This document shows, one piece after another, positions 7,079 through 15,621 of a stretch of 64,000 bases of DNA; the stretch's first letter is position 1; every line of letters begins with the position of its first letter. Below the pieces are notes generated by a model, which saw only the letters and a program-made list of their open reading frames with translations, did no database searches and was not told the origin of the DNA. The DNA lies in NCBI RefSeq assembly GCF_001189235.2, contig NZ_LFIP02000003.1:930001-994000 (forward strand). The letters run 5' to 3'. Source of the DNA: Bradyrhizobium embrapense (GTDB lineage: Bacteria > Pseudomonadota > Alphaproteobacteria > Rhizobiales > Xanthobacteraceae). A program made the position numbers and the translations under genes.

Positions 7079-7999
7079 ATGCAGCAAACCGTCTCTCAAC
7101 TGCAGCCATCCATCAGTAGCGGGCTCACGCACTATCTCGGCCAAATTCGCAAGTTTCCGGTCCTGACTCAGGAAGAGGAGACCCGCTTCGCACGGCGCTG
7201 GCGTCAGCACGGCGACCGCGATGCAGCCTATCGCCTCGTCACCAGCCATCTGCGTCTCGTCGCGAAGATCGCGATGCGCTACCGGGGCTACGGCTTGCCA
7301 ATCGCCGACATCGTTTCCGAGGGAAATGTCGGCTTGATGCAGGCGGTGCGGCGCTTCGATCCAGAGCGCGGGATTCGGCTTTCGACCTATGCGATGTGGT
7401 GGATAAAGGCGACGATCCAGGAATACGTCCTTCGGTCGTGGTCGCTGGTGAAGATTTCGGCGAGCTCTGCACAGAAGAAGCTGTTCTTCAAGCTGAGGCG
7501 GACCAGGAGCGCGATTTCGGCGCTCGATGACGGGGATTTGCGACCGGATCAAGCCAAGACAATCTCTGAACGCCTCAAAGTATCTGAACGTGACGTCGTG
7601 GATATGGATCGTCGCTTGCGCGGCGAAGTCTCCTTGAATTCCCGGCTCAACGACGCGCCGCAGGCGGGTGATGCGCTCGAACGACTGGTCGATCCTTCAC
7701 CTTGCCACGACATCAAGATTGCTGAAGACGAAGAATTGGCGCGACGTCGCGCAGCGTTGCAAGCTGCCATTCAAACTCTCAGTCCGCGCGAAAGACATAT
7801 CTTTACGATGCGCCAACTCACCGAGGCTCCTCCCAAGCTCGACGCGCTCGCGATCGAGTATGGCATCTCGCGAGAGCGCGTCCGCCAAATAGAGTCGCGG
7901 GCATTCCAGAAAGTCAAATCCGCGATGCAACAAGGAGACGCCTGCCAGACGCAGAGCTCCGTCAAATCAACCAACACGCAGTCCGCTCGCCAGGTCTGA
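7079..7999 (+). CDS. rpoH: RNA polymerase heat-shock sigma factor RpoH (sigma-32)
   Basis: The protein has 306 residues. Regions in order: RFARRWRQHGDRDAAYRLVTS (1.2/2.1), DIVSEGNVGLMQAVRRFDPE and STYAMWWIKATIQEYVLRSW (2.2-2.4, core binding and -10 recognition). The RpoH box QKKLFFKLR follows at residues 132-140. Region 4 reads LSPRERHIFTMRQL ... YGISRERVRQIESRAFQKVK. It directs RNA polymerase to heat-shock promoters. It closes the hsp20 cluster on the same strand with gaps of 15-20 bases. Bradyrhizobium japonicum is known to carry three rpoH genes; the neighbourhood here is like rpoH1. Confidence 0.93.
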   Translation: MQQTVSQLQPSISSGLTHYLGQIRKFPVLTQEEETRFARRWRQHGDRDAAYRLVTSHLRLVAKIAMRYRGYGLPIADIVSEGNVGLMQAVRRFDPERGIRLSTYAMWWIKATIQEYVLRSWSLVKISASSAQKKLFFKLRRTRSAISALDDGDLRPDQAKTISERLKVSERDVVDMDRRLRGEVSLNSRLNDAPQAGDALERLVDPSPCHDIKIAEDEELARRRAALQAAIQTLSPRERHIFTMRQLTEAPPKLDALAIEYGISRERVRQIESRAFQKVKSAMQQGDACQTQSSVKSTNTQSARQV

Positions 8000-8000
8000 G

Positions 8001-8135
8001 ATGTTGACGCCCGTCGTTCTCTCCCTGCTGATTGCAAATACCATGGCCGCAGCCGGAGCCGCCGTTGCGGCCGAGCTAGTCCGCATCCTTGAGGACCCGT
8101 ACAGGCCAAATTCCACCATGGCCGCAGGCGAGTAA
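8001..8135 (+). CDS. Possible 44-residue hydrophobic peptide after rpoH
   Basis: ATG at 8001 lies one base after the rpoH TGA. The reading gives a hydrophobic N-terminal half (MLTPVVLSLLIANTMAAAGA) and a short polar end (LVRILEDPYRPNS). The ribosome site is weak (CCAGG), so expression would rely on coupling to rpoH. Within and just after the ORF, ACCATGGCCGCAG and GAG-TAGTCCGC-TCCT recur as an imperfect direct repeat. Nothing else was recognised up to 8392. Confidence 0.3.
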   Translation: MLTPVVLSLLIANTMAAAGAAVAAELVRILEDPYRPNSTMAAGE

Positions 8136-8392
8136 GTCCGCGTCCTGGTCGGATCAAGGCAGGATGAGATCAGGTCGCAGCCGCAGATAGGGCGCGCCTT
8201 CCTCTCCCGCCTGTGACGTGCAGGCGAGGGGGATGCGGGGCGCAATTTCGGAATACTAGAAATATATCCCTGAGTTGCCCGACGTGTCAAGCTGCTTGGT
8301 GGAACGCCGGCAGCCGCCGGTTACTGTGCATGGGGTTGTTTTCGATATTTTGGCAGCGCCGCCTGTGCGAAGGCCCCAAAACTCATTCCGCT

Positions 8393-8818
8393 TTAGTGCC
8401 GCACCACCAGCACCGAGCACTTGGCGTAGCGCACCACGTGTCCGGCATTGGAGCCGAGGAAGTAGGTGCGCATCGCCGGGCGGTGCGAGGTCATCACGAT
8501 CAGGTCGGCCTTCATGTTCGCGGCCTCTTCGAGGATCTCGTGATAAATGCCGCCCTGGCGGACCACGCCGGAGATGCGGGAGGGCGCGATGCCGGATTCG
8601 CGCGCGACGATGGCGAGCGCTTCCTCCGATGTTTCACGCTGCTGGCTGTCGAAATCCGCCGGGACATATTCGGCGAGCATCACCGGCGTCATCGGCAGCA
8701 CGTTGAGCAGACGCACCGTCCCGTTCCATGTTTGCGACAGCGTCGCAGCGGTTGCGATCGCCGGCTTCGCCAGATCGGTGTCGGCGAGGTCGATCGGCAC
8801 GAGAATGGACTTGTACAT
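8393..8818 (-). CDS. Universal stress protein, UspA family
   Basis: The protein has 141 residues, one Usp domain. It starts MYKSILVPIDLAD and ends with the nucleotide-binding region DLIVMTSHRP ... FLGSNAGHVVRYAKCSVLVVR. This resembles the ATP-binding G-2x-G-9x-G-S/T motif of the ATP-binding Usp group, although the first Gly is replaced in SHRP. It is a cytoplasmic dimer that helps survival in stress or growth arrest. It stands alone between rpoH and the SixA-like gene. The call is secure at family level; the trigger is not known. Confidence 0.88.
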   Translation of the reverse strand: MYKSILVPIDLADTDLAKPAIATAATLSQTWNGTVRLLNVLPMTPVMLAEYVPADFDSQQRETSEEALAIVARESGIAPSRISGVVRQGGIYHEILEEAANMKADLIVMTSHRPAMRTYFLGSNAGHVVRYAKCSVLVVRH

Positions 8819-8973
8819 CTGCGCCTCCTGTCCGCGATGGGTCTGGAGCCGTTTGGTCCCTGTGCCGGGACGCGCGCTTCTTGTTCTTGACGTAGCCTGT
8901 GTGTCGCCGCGAACCGGTCCCCCTGTCGCGCCGGCAGCAATATAGCATGGCAGGGCGGCGCTGTCCGCTTGCG

Positions 8974-9516
8974 TCAGCCGCGCGAGGCCTGCTTCAACAG
9001 TTTGGGGCTGACGAACAGGACGAGCTTGCCGCGCCGGAAGGAGACCTCGTTCCAGTCGTCGGTCGCGAAGTCGAAGACGGCGAGCCCCGAGGTCGGCAGG
9101 TTGTCGGCGAGCGCGCGCTTGGCGGCCTCGTCGCCGCTGCCGGTCAGCGTCAGGGCGAGCTCGTGCATGCCGGGATTATGGCCGATCAGCATCAGCCGCT
9201 TCGGGTCGGTGACGGACGCCATCCGGATCGCGATCAGCAACTGCGCCGGATCGGCGCCGTAGAGTTCCGGCACGAGTTCGACTTTCGGCGCAGGTCCCGC
9301 ACCCTTCAGCGCCCCGCGCACGATCTCCCAGGTCTGCGTGGTGCGGACCGCCGGCGATACCAGGGCGAGATTGGGCAAAGGCGGGTGGCGGGCGATCCAG
9401 CCGCCGATCTCCGCCGCATCGCGGTGGCCGCGCTCGTCGAGACGGCGGTCCTGGTCCTGCCCCGAAGGCGCGTCGGTTTCGGTCTTGGCGTGACGCAGCA
9501 GCAGCAAACGGCGCAT
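8974..9516 (-). CDS. SixA-like histidine phosphatase
   Basis: The protein has 180 residues of the histidine phosphatase superfamily. The catalytic RHG motif appears as LLRHAK at the N terminus. The second part follows as VSPAVRTTQTW and IGHNPGMHEL, which carries the second catalytic His. Length and motif spacing fit SixA-type phosphohistidine phosphatases, which remove phosphate from His on phosphotransfer proteins. A role for this gene on such a substrate is inference. It is divergent from the FAD oxidoreductase at 9611. Confidence 0.85.
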   Translation of the reverse strand: MRRLLLLRHAKTETDAPSGQDQDRRLDERGHRDAAEIGGWIARHPPLPNLALVSPAVRTTQTWEIVRGALKGAGPAPKVELVPELYGADPAQLLIAIRMASVTDPKRLMLIGHNPGMHELALTLTGSGDEAAKRALADNLPTSGLAVFDFATDDWNEVSFRRGKLVLFVSPKLLKQASRG

Positions 9517-9610
9517 GGACTTCCATCTCGATTCGGTCTGGTCGAATTAATTCTACAGGCTCATGCCCCGGACAAGGTGACAAGCGCCGCAGCGGTTCGT
9601 AAGAAACGAC

Positions 9611-11092
9611 ATGAGCGAGACTACCACAAGTGCGGCAGGCGGCCCCGACAAGGCGGCCTCGCCGTCCCGCGACCGTCTGGCATTCGACCTCGACGTCGAC
9701 ATCTGCGTGGTCGGGGCCGGGCTGGCCGGCCTGACCGTGGCACGCGAGGCGGCGCGGCTTGGCGCCAGCGTCGCCGTGCTCGAGGGCCGCCAAATCGGCT
9801 GGAACGCCTCCGGCCACCATCTCGGCACCGTGATGCCGGGCTTCGGCCTGCCGATCTCGGATGTGATCGAGCGTGTCGGCCTCGATGATGCCCGCCAATT
9901 GTGGGCGCTGTCGAAGGAGGGCGCCGACTATGTCCGCGCCACCGCCACCGAGGATCTGATCCCTGGCATCAGCCCCAGCGACGGCGTGCTCGAAGTTTCC
10001 AATGTCGATGTCGGCGAAGCGCTGATCAGCCGCCTGCAGATTTTGGGCGAGGAATTCGCCACCGAGGTCGAAGGCTGGCAGGTCGATCGCGTGCGCAGCG
10101 TGCTCCGGACCGGGCGCTATTTCCACGGCATCTTTTATCCGAAGGCGTTCCAGATCGACGGCCGCAAATATGTCCATGGTCTCGCCGCGCTGGCGATGCG
10201 GGCGGGTGTGCGGATCTTCGAGGAAACGCCGGTCGTCAGCATCGATTTTTCGGGCATCCGCAAACGCATCGTGACGCCGACGGCGCGGCTGCGCGCCAAC
10301 CATATCGTGCTCGCCGGCAACATCCATCTCGGCGCGCCGCTGAAGCGCCTGTCGGATACGCTGCTGCCGGTGTGGCGCTACGCGGCGTTGACCGAACCGC
10401 TCGGAGAACGGCTGGCGGAGGCGATCGCCTTTTCCGGCTCGGTCCTCGACAGCGACGGCATCGACCATTTCCGCGTCGTCGACGGCGATCGCCTGCTGTG
10501 GGCCAGTCCCGAGACCACCTGGGACGCGCGGCCGCAGCGGTTTGGTGCGGCGGTGCAGCGTCGCATCGCCACGGTGTTTCCCCAGCTTGGCAAGGTTCCG
10601 ATCGCCGACACGTTCGGGGGCGCGGTCGGCGTCACCGTGCACGGCATGCCGCAGATCGGGCAGTTGCGCAGGGGTCTGTGGGTGGCGAGCGGCTTCGGCC
10701 GGCAGGGGCTCAACACCTCGGCGCTCGCCGGGCAGCTGATCGCGCGCAGCATCCTGTGGGGCGACGACCGCTGGCGGCTGTTTTCGCCGTTCGAACTGGT
10801 CTGGGCCGGCGGCACCACCGGCCGGGTCGCCGGTCATTTCATCGGCCTGTGGGCGAGGGGCGCCGCATCCGCGGCGGGCGTGCTGGCGCGTTACCGCGAG
10901 GGTGCGCGTGCGAAGGAGCAGCGCCGCGAGGCGCGGCTGGCCGAGGCCAATCTCAAGGCGGGAACCCGGGGGCCGGCGCCCCGCCGCCCGCCGCCGTCCG
11001 CCGTGCGGCCGGTGCCGCCACCCGCGCCCCGGCAGGCTGAGGATGTTCATCCCTCGCAAGAAAGTGAGCGGATCTCCGACGGGCGGATGTAA
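9611..11092 (+). CDS. FAD-dependent oxidoreductase, DAO family
   Basis: The protein has 493 residues. An N-terminal dinucleotide fold (DICVVGAGLAGLTVAREAA, about residues 28-48) and the acidic strand end VAVLEGRQIGWNASGHH identify a D-amino-acid-oxidase/glycine-oxidase type flavoenzyme. The C-terminal FAD signature is LWVASGFGRQGLNTSALAG. The last 70 residues are Arg/Ala/Pro-rich and low-complexity, an unusual tail. It oxidises an amine or amino acid with transfer to oxygen or another acceptor; the substrate cannot be read. msrB follows after 78 bases on the same strand. Confidence 0.85.
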   Translation: MSETTTSAAGGPDKAASPSRDRLAFDLDVDICVVGAGLAGLTVAREAARLGASVAVLEGRQIGWNASGHHLGTVMPGFGLPISDVIERVGLDDARQLWALSKEGADYVRATATEDLIPGISPSDGVLEVSNVDVGEALISRLQILGEEFATEVEGWQVDRVRSVLRTGRYFHGIFYPKAFQIDGRKYVHGLAALAMRAGVRIFEETPVVSIDFSGIRKRIVTPTARLRANHIVLAGNIHLGAPLKRLSDTLLPVWRYAALTEPLGERLAEAIAFSGSVLDSDGIDHFRVVDGDRLLWASPETTWDARPQRFGAAVQRRIATVFPQLGKVPIADTFGGAVGVTVHGMPQIGQLRRGLWVASGFGRQGLNTSALAGQLIARSILWGDDRWRLFSPFELVWAGGTTGRVAGHFIGLWARGAASAAGVLARYREGARAKEQRREARLAEANLKAGTRGPAPRRPPPSAVRPVPPPAPRQAEDVHPSQESERISDGRM

Positions 11093-11170
11093 CGTCGGGC
11101 GGCGGGGTTCGTATTTGGTGACGAGCCAGTCTTGTTCGCCAGCTTTGGCCGTCCGCATCGGAGATGATTG

Positions 11171-11671
11171 ATGATCGATCGCCGCATCCTGCTTGCTTCC
11201 GTCGCCGGCCTGTTCGGCATCGCCGCCTTCCGCTGGCTGCGCGCCTCGCCGGCACACGCCGCCGAGAAATTCGAGATCGAGAAGACCGACGCCGAATGGC
11301 GCGCGCAGCTGACGCCGCAGCAATACGAGATCCTGCGCAAGGAAGGCACCGAGCGGCCGGGATCGAGCCCGCTGCTCAAGGAGCACCGCAAGGGCACCTT
11401 CGCCTGCGCCGGCTGCGATCTGCCGTTGTTCTCGTCCGAGACCAAGTATGAGAGCGGCACCGGCTGGCCGAGCTTCTGGAAGCCGCTGGACAATGCGATC
11501 GGCACCACGTCGGACCGCACCTTCGGCATGCTGCGCACCGAGGTGCATTGCCGCCGCTGCGGCGGCCATCTCGGCCATGTCTTCGACGACGGCCCGAAGC
11601 CGACCGGGCTGCGCTACTGCATGGACGGATTTGCGCTGGTGTTTCACCCGGCCGCGCCCTCGGCGACCTGA
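11171..11671 (+). CDS. msrB: Tat-exported peptide-methionine (R)-S-oxide reductase MsrB
   Basis: The protein has 166 residues. ATG at 11171 follows GGAG and gives a twin-arginine signal (MIDRRILLASVAGLFG ... AHA). MsrB landmarks: GTFACAGC and HCRRCGGHLGH (two CxxC zinc pairs), TGWPSFW, HVFDDGPKPTG, and the catalytic Cys in RYCMDGFALVF. Most MsrBs have Asn at the position that is Asp here (RYCxN). The enzyme repairs methionine-R-sulfoxide in periplasmic proteins. A strong terminator follows at 11714, so the gene ends its transcription unit. Confidence 0.92.
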   Translation: MIDRRILLASVAGLFGIAAFRWLRASPAHAAEKFEIEKTDAEWRAQLTPQQYEILRKEGTERPGSSPLLKEHRKGTFACAGCDLPLFSSETKYESGTGWPSFWKPLDNAIGTTSDRTFGMLRTEVHCRRCGGHLGHVFDDGPKPTGLRYCMDGFALVFHPAAPSAT

Positions 11672-11713
11672 CGCCACAATCGTCCCGGCAATTGTTGCCG
11701 GCCCGGCAATTGT

Positions 11714-11743
11714 GCCCCGGTTAAACGGCCGGGGCTTTTTTTT
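11714..11743 (+). terminator. Rho-independent terminator after msrB
   Basis: GCCCCGG pairs with CCGGGGC around an eight-base loop, followed by eight T. It insulates msrB from the flagellar genes that begin 115 bases later. Confidence 0.92.
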
Positions 11744-11774
11744 CAAGCGCATGATTTTGTTACGTTTCGTTTCG

Positions 11775-11790
11775 TGGCACGACCTTTGCG
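11775..11790 (+). promoter_or_regulatory. Sigma-54 promoter of flgE
   Basis: TGGCACGACCTTTGCG matches the -24/-12 consensus TGGCACG-N4-TTGC with GG and GC exactly ten bases apart. It lies about 70 bases before the flgE start. This is the best sigma-54 match in the window. Confidence 0.9.
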
Positions 11791-11857
11791 ACATGCTCCG
11801 CCGATGCGGCCATTCCTGTGATTGCCAGCCGCCGGGAATCGAATTGGAGAACATGTC

Positions 11858-13690
11858 ATGGGTATCTTCGGCGCTCTTACGACGGCGGTCGGTGGCTTGC
11901 GCGCAGGGTCGTACGCGCTGGAAAACATCTCCGGCAACATCGCCAACTCGCAGACCACGGCCTTCAAGCGCATCGATACCTCTTTCCTTGACCTCGTCCC
12001 GCAGACCGCGCTGACCGCGCAGCTCGCCGGCGGCGTCACGGCGCAGTCGCGCTCGACCAACTCGGTGCAGGGCGACGTGCAGTCGGCATCGGTCGCGACC
12101 TTCATGGCGATCAACGGCAACGGCTTCTTCGCGGTGCAGAAGCCGGGCAGCTTCACCGACGGCTCGCCGGTGTTCGACGGCGTCGACCGCTACACCCGCC
12201 GCGGCGATTTCCAGCTCAACAAGGACGGCTATCTCGTCAACGGCGCCGGCTATTATCTCGAGGGCGTGCCGATCGATCCGACCACCGGCAACCCGTCGGG
12301 CTCCTCGCCGCAGGTGCTGCGGTTCAAGAACGACTTCCTGCCGGCGCAGCAGACCACCAAGATCGACTACCGCGCCAACCTCGCATCCTATCCGTTGACC
12401 ACGTCGCACGACACCTCCGTCCCCGGTTCGGAGCTGATCCGGCCGGGCGCGTTCAGCGCCGGTCATAACCCGCTGGTGCTGGGCACGCCGGCCGCGCCCT
12501 ACACCGATTCATCGGTTACCGGCACCGCGCAGAACAACAAGGCGACGCCGTCGGTCGCCAATACCGCGGCGACCCTGCTTTCGGGCGCGGCGGGCAGCGA
12601 TTCGATCAATGCCAGCTTCAGCGCCGGCTCTGCCGGCCCCCCGGTCGTGCCGGCCGATACGATCACGGTCAACGGCACCGTCATCACTTTCGTGGCTTCG
12701 GGCGCGACCGGCAACCAGCTCAACGTCACCGACAGCATCGGAACGCTGCTCGCCAAGATCGACGCGATCACCGGCACCGCGACCCCGTCGACGATCAGCG
12801 GCGGCAAGATCACCCTGCACTCCGGCACCGCGGCGGACTTGCAGGTGACGAGCTCGAACTCGACCGCGCTTGCGGCGCTCGGCTTCACTGGGCAGGCAGT
12901 GGCGACCCGCGGCGGCGGCGGTACCGTCGGCACCGGCCAGGTTGTCGGCAACGACAACTCGACTTTCCTGAACGAATCCGTATCGGGCGGCGCCGTCACG
13001 GCCTACGACGTCTCGGGTGCACCGGTGAACCTGCAATTCCGCTGGGCCAAGACCGACAGCTCCTCGCTGGGCTCCGGACATACCGATACCTGGAACCTGT
13101 TCTATCAGGTCAACCCCAATGCGACCGGCACGCAGGTCTCCTGGCAGAACGCCAACATCAACTTCACCTTCGCGGCGAACGGCCAGATGTCGCCGGCGAT
13201 CTCCTCCGTCTCGCTCAACAATGCCGTGGTCAACGGCGTGTCGCTCGGCAGCCCCGTGATCAATTTCGGCTCCGGCGGCGTGACCCAGTTCGCGGACGCC
13301 AACGGCAACGTCCAGGTCAACCAGATCCAGCAGGACGGTTTTCCGGCCGGCCAGCTGCAGTCGGTAAGCGTCTCGACCAACGGCCGCATCGTCGGCAACT
13401 ACACCAACGGCCGCAACATCGACCTCGCCGAAATCTCGGTGGCGACCTTCAACGGCACCAACTTCCTCAAGCGCATCGACGGCGGTGCGTTTGAGGCGAC
13501 CGACGAGTCCGGCGCGGCGTTGTTCGGCAAGGCCGGCACCATTGTCGGTTCGTCGCTCGAGAGCTCGAACACCGATATTGCCGACGAGTTCACCAAGCTG
13601 ATCGTGACCCAGCAGGCCTATTCGGCCAACACCAAGGTGATCACGACGACCAATTCGATGGTGCAGGATCTCCTGAATGTCGTGCGCTGA
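11858..13690 (+). CDS. flgE: Flagellar hook protein FlgE
   Basis: The protein has 610 residues. The start is ATG at 11858 after GGAGA; the longer frame adds non-FlgE sequence. The N terminus MGIFGALTTAVGGLRAGSYALENISGNIANSQTTAFKR has the flagellar rod/hook motif, and the C terminus ends with SNTDIADEFTKLIVTQQAYSANTKVI, as in FlgE. It polymerises into the hook outside the cell. At about residues 235-345 there is an inserted module (DTITVNGTVITFVASGATG ... LLAKIDAITG) closely like one in FlgL downstream. It is the first gene of flgE-flgK-flgL, with a sigma-54 promoter in front. Confidence 0.95.
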   Translation: MGIFGALTTAVGGLRAGSYALENISGNIANSQTTAFKRIDTSFLDLVPQTALTAQLAGGVTAQSRSTNSVQGDVQSASVATFMAINGNGFFAVQKPGSFTDGSPVFDGVDRYTRRGDFQLNKDGYLVNGAGYYLEGVPIDPTTGNPSGSSPQVLRFKNDFLPAQQTTKIDYRANLASYPLTTSHDTSVPGSELIRPGAFSAGHNPLVLGTPAAPYTDSSVTGTAQNNKATPSVANTAATLLSGAAGSDSINASFSAGSAGPPVVPADTITVNGTVITFVASGATGNQLNVTDSIGTLLAKIDAITGTATPSTISGGKITLHSGTAADLQVTSSNSTALAALGFTGQAVATRGGGGTVGTGQVVGNDNSTFLNESVSGGAVTAYDVSGAPVNLQFRWAKTDSSSLGSGHTDTWNLFYQVNPNATGTQVSWQNANINFTFAANGQMSPAISSVSLNNAVVNGVSLGSPVINFGSGGVTQFADANGNVQVNQIQQDGFPAGQLQSVSVSTNGRIVGNYTNGRNIDLAEISVATFNGTNFLKRIDGGAFEATDESGAALFGKAGTIVGSSLESSNTDIADEFTKLIVTQQAYSANTKVITTTNSMVQDLLNVVR

Positions 13691-13736
13691 TCGCAGCGGC
13701 GACACACGCGTGAAGCAGTAAAGGCGAGTACACATC

Positions 13737-15614
13737 ATGGGTTTGAGCCAAGCCCTTTCCACCGCGATGTCGGGCCTGCGCGCCACGCAGGCCTCGCTCT
13801 CGCTGGTGTCGTCGAACGTCGCCAACGCGGAGACGCCCGGCTACGTCAGGAAGACGCTCAACCAGGATACCGGCACCACCGGCCAGTTCGGGTCGAGCGT
13901 CCTCATCACCGGCGTCAACCGCCAGCTCGACGAATTCCTGCAGACCCAGCTTCGTACCGAGACGTCGGGCGCGTCCTACGCCGACGTCCGTTCGAGCTTC
14001 CTTGCCAATCTGCAGGGCGTCTACGGCAATCCCGACTCCACCGGCACGATCGAGGACGCCTACAACAAGTTCCTGACCGCGCTGCAGGGGTTGTCGACCA
14101 GCCCGGACTCGCAGTCGGCCCGCATCGGCGTCGTCAATGCCGCGCAATCCATGGCGCAGCAGCTCAACGCGACCTCGCAGGGCATCCAGACGCTGCGCGC
14201 CAATGCCGAGGCCGGCATCAGCGATTCCGTCAGCACCGCCAACAATGCGTTGCAGCAGATCGCGCGCCTCAATGTGCAGCTGCAGGCCAACGGCGGCACG
14301 CAGGACGCCTCGACCGCTGCATTGCTCGATCAGCGCGATCGCTACGTCACCCAGCTTTCGCAGCTGATGGACATCCGTACCGTTACCAACAGCCAGAACC
14401 AGGTGACCGTGTTCACCAATTCCGGCGTGCAGCTGGTTGGCACTGAAGCTGCGACGCTCAGCTTCAACGCCCAGGGCACGATGACGCCCAACACGCAGTA
14501 CAATACCGACCCGACCAAGAGCACCGTCGGCACCATCACCATCACGTTCCCGCATGGCGGCACCTATGACATGGTGTCGACCAACTCGATCCGGTCAGGC
14601 AAGATCGCCGCCTATCTCGAGCTGCGCGACAATACGCTGGCGCAGGCCCAGACACAGATCGACCAGTTCGCCGCCGCGATGTCGAGCGCGCTGTCGGACA
14701 AGACGACGGCGGGCACCGCGGCGACGGCCGGGGCGCAGTCCGGCTTCGACCTCGATCTCTCGGGGCTGCAGAGTGGCAACACCATCCACGTCTCCTACAA
14801 GGACAATACCACCGGCATCACGCACAATCTGTCGATCGTCCGCGTTGATGATCCGAGCGTGCTGCCGCTGAGCAACACCGCGACCGTCGATCCGAACGAC
14901 GAGGTGCTGGGTGTGGATTTCTCCGGCGGCATGAGCTCGGTGCTGTCGCAGCTCAACGGCGCGCTCGGCGGAACCGGCTTGCAATTCTCCAATCCTTCCG
15001 GGTCGACGCTGCGCGTGCTCGACGACGGTGCCGCCAACAAGGCCGACGTGACCGCGGCGTCGGTCACATCGACCGTTTCGTCGCTGACGTCGGGCGATCC
15101 GCAGCTCCCGCTGTTCACCGACAATGGCGGGCTCTACACCGGCGCGATCACCGCGAACGGCTCGCAGTCGACCGGCCTCGCCGCGCGCATCAGCGTCAAC
15201 ACCGCCCTGGTCGGCGATCCCTCGCGCATGGTCGTATATTCGACCAATCCACAGACGCCGGCGGGCGATACCACGCGCGCCAATCTCATTCTGAACCAGC
15301 TGTCGAACACCTCGTACAGTTATTCGCCGAAGACCGGCCTCGGCACGTCCGGCGCGCCGTTCACCGGCACGCTGTTGAACTTCGCCAAGCAGTTCATCAG
15401 CCAGCAGGGCGAATCGGCGACGGCGGCCAAGCAGCTGGCCGACGGTCAGGACGTCGTGCTGAATACGCTGCAGACCAAGATGGACTCGACCTCCGGCGTC
15501 AACATGGACGAGGAGATGGCGCATCTGCTGTCGTTGCAGAATGCATACTCCGCCAATGCGCGCGTGATGTCGTCGATCAAGCAGATGTACGACGCGCTGC
15601 TGCAGCTCACGTGA
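13737..15614 (+). CDS. flgK: Flagellar hook-associated protein 1 FlgK
   Basis: The protein has 625 residues. The N terminus MGLSQALSTAMSGLRATQASLSLVSSNVANAETPGYVRK carries the SNVANAxTPGY rod/hook motif. The next region is helical coiled coil (LQGLSTSPDSQSARIGVVNAA ... LNVQLQAN). The C-terminal helix GVNMDEEMAHLLSLQNAYSANARVM is the FlgK end signature. FlgK forms the first hook-filament junction ring. The gene lies 46 bases after flgE and seven bases before flgL, so it is in the same operon. Confidence 0.95.
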   Translation: MGLSQALSTAMSGLRATQASLSLVSSNVANAETPGYVRKTLNQDTGTTGQFGSSVLITGVNRQLDEFLQTQLRTETSGASYADVRSSFLANLQGVYGNPDSTGTIEDAYNKFLTALQGLSTSPDSQSARIGVVNAAQSMAQQLNATSQGIQTLRANAEAGISDSVSTANNALQQIARLNVQLQANGGTQDASTAALLDQRDRYVTQLSQLMDIRTVTNSQNQVTVFTNSGVQLVGTEAATLSFNAQGTMTPNTQYNTDPTKSTVGTITITFPHGGTYDMVSTNSIRSGKIAAYLELRDNTLAQAQTQIDQFAAAMSSALSDKTTAGTAATAGAQSGFDLDLSGLQSGNTIHVSYKDNTTGITHNLSIVRVDDPSVLPLSNTATVDPNDEVLGVDFSGGMSSVLSQLNGALGGTGLQFSNPSGSTLRVLDDGAANKADVTAASVTSTVSSLTSGDPQLPLFTDNGGLYTGAITANGSQSTGLAARISVNTALVGDPSRMVVYSTNPQTPAGDTTRANLILNQLSNTSYSYSPKTGLGTSGAPFTGTLLNFAKQFISQQGESATAAKQLADGQDVVLNTLQTKMDSTSGVNMDEEMAHLLSLQNAYSANARVMSSIKQMYDALLQLT

Positions 15615-15621
15615 GGGTAAC

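Noticed and set aside
9176..12466. Very long minus-strand ORF of 1096 codons
   Set aside because: It is the antisense shadow of the FAD oxidoreductase, msrB and flgE, all supported on the plus strand or by known motifs; composition is Arg/Gly/Ala-rich.
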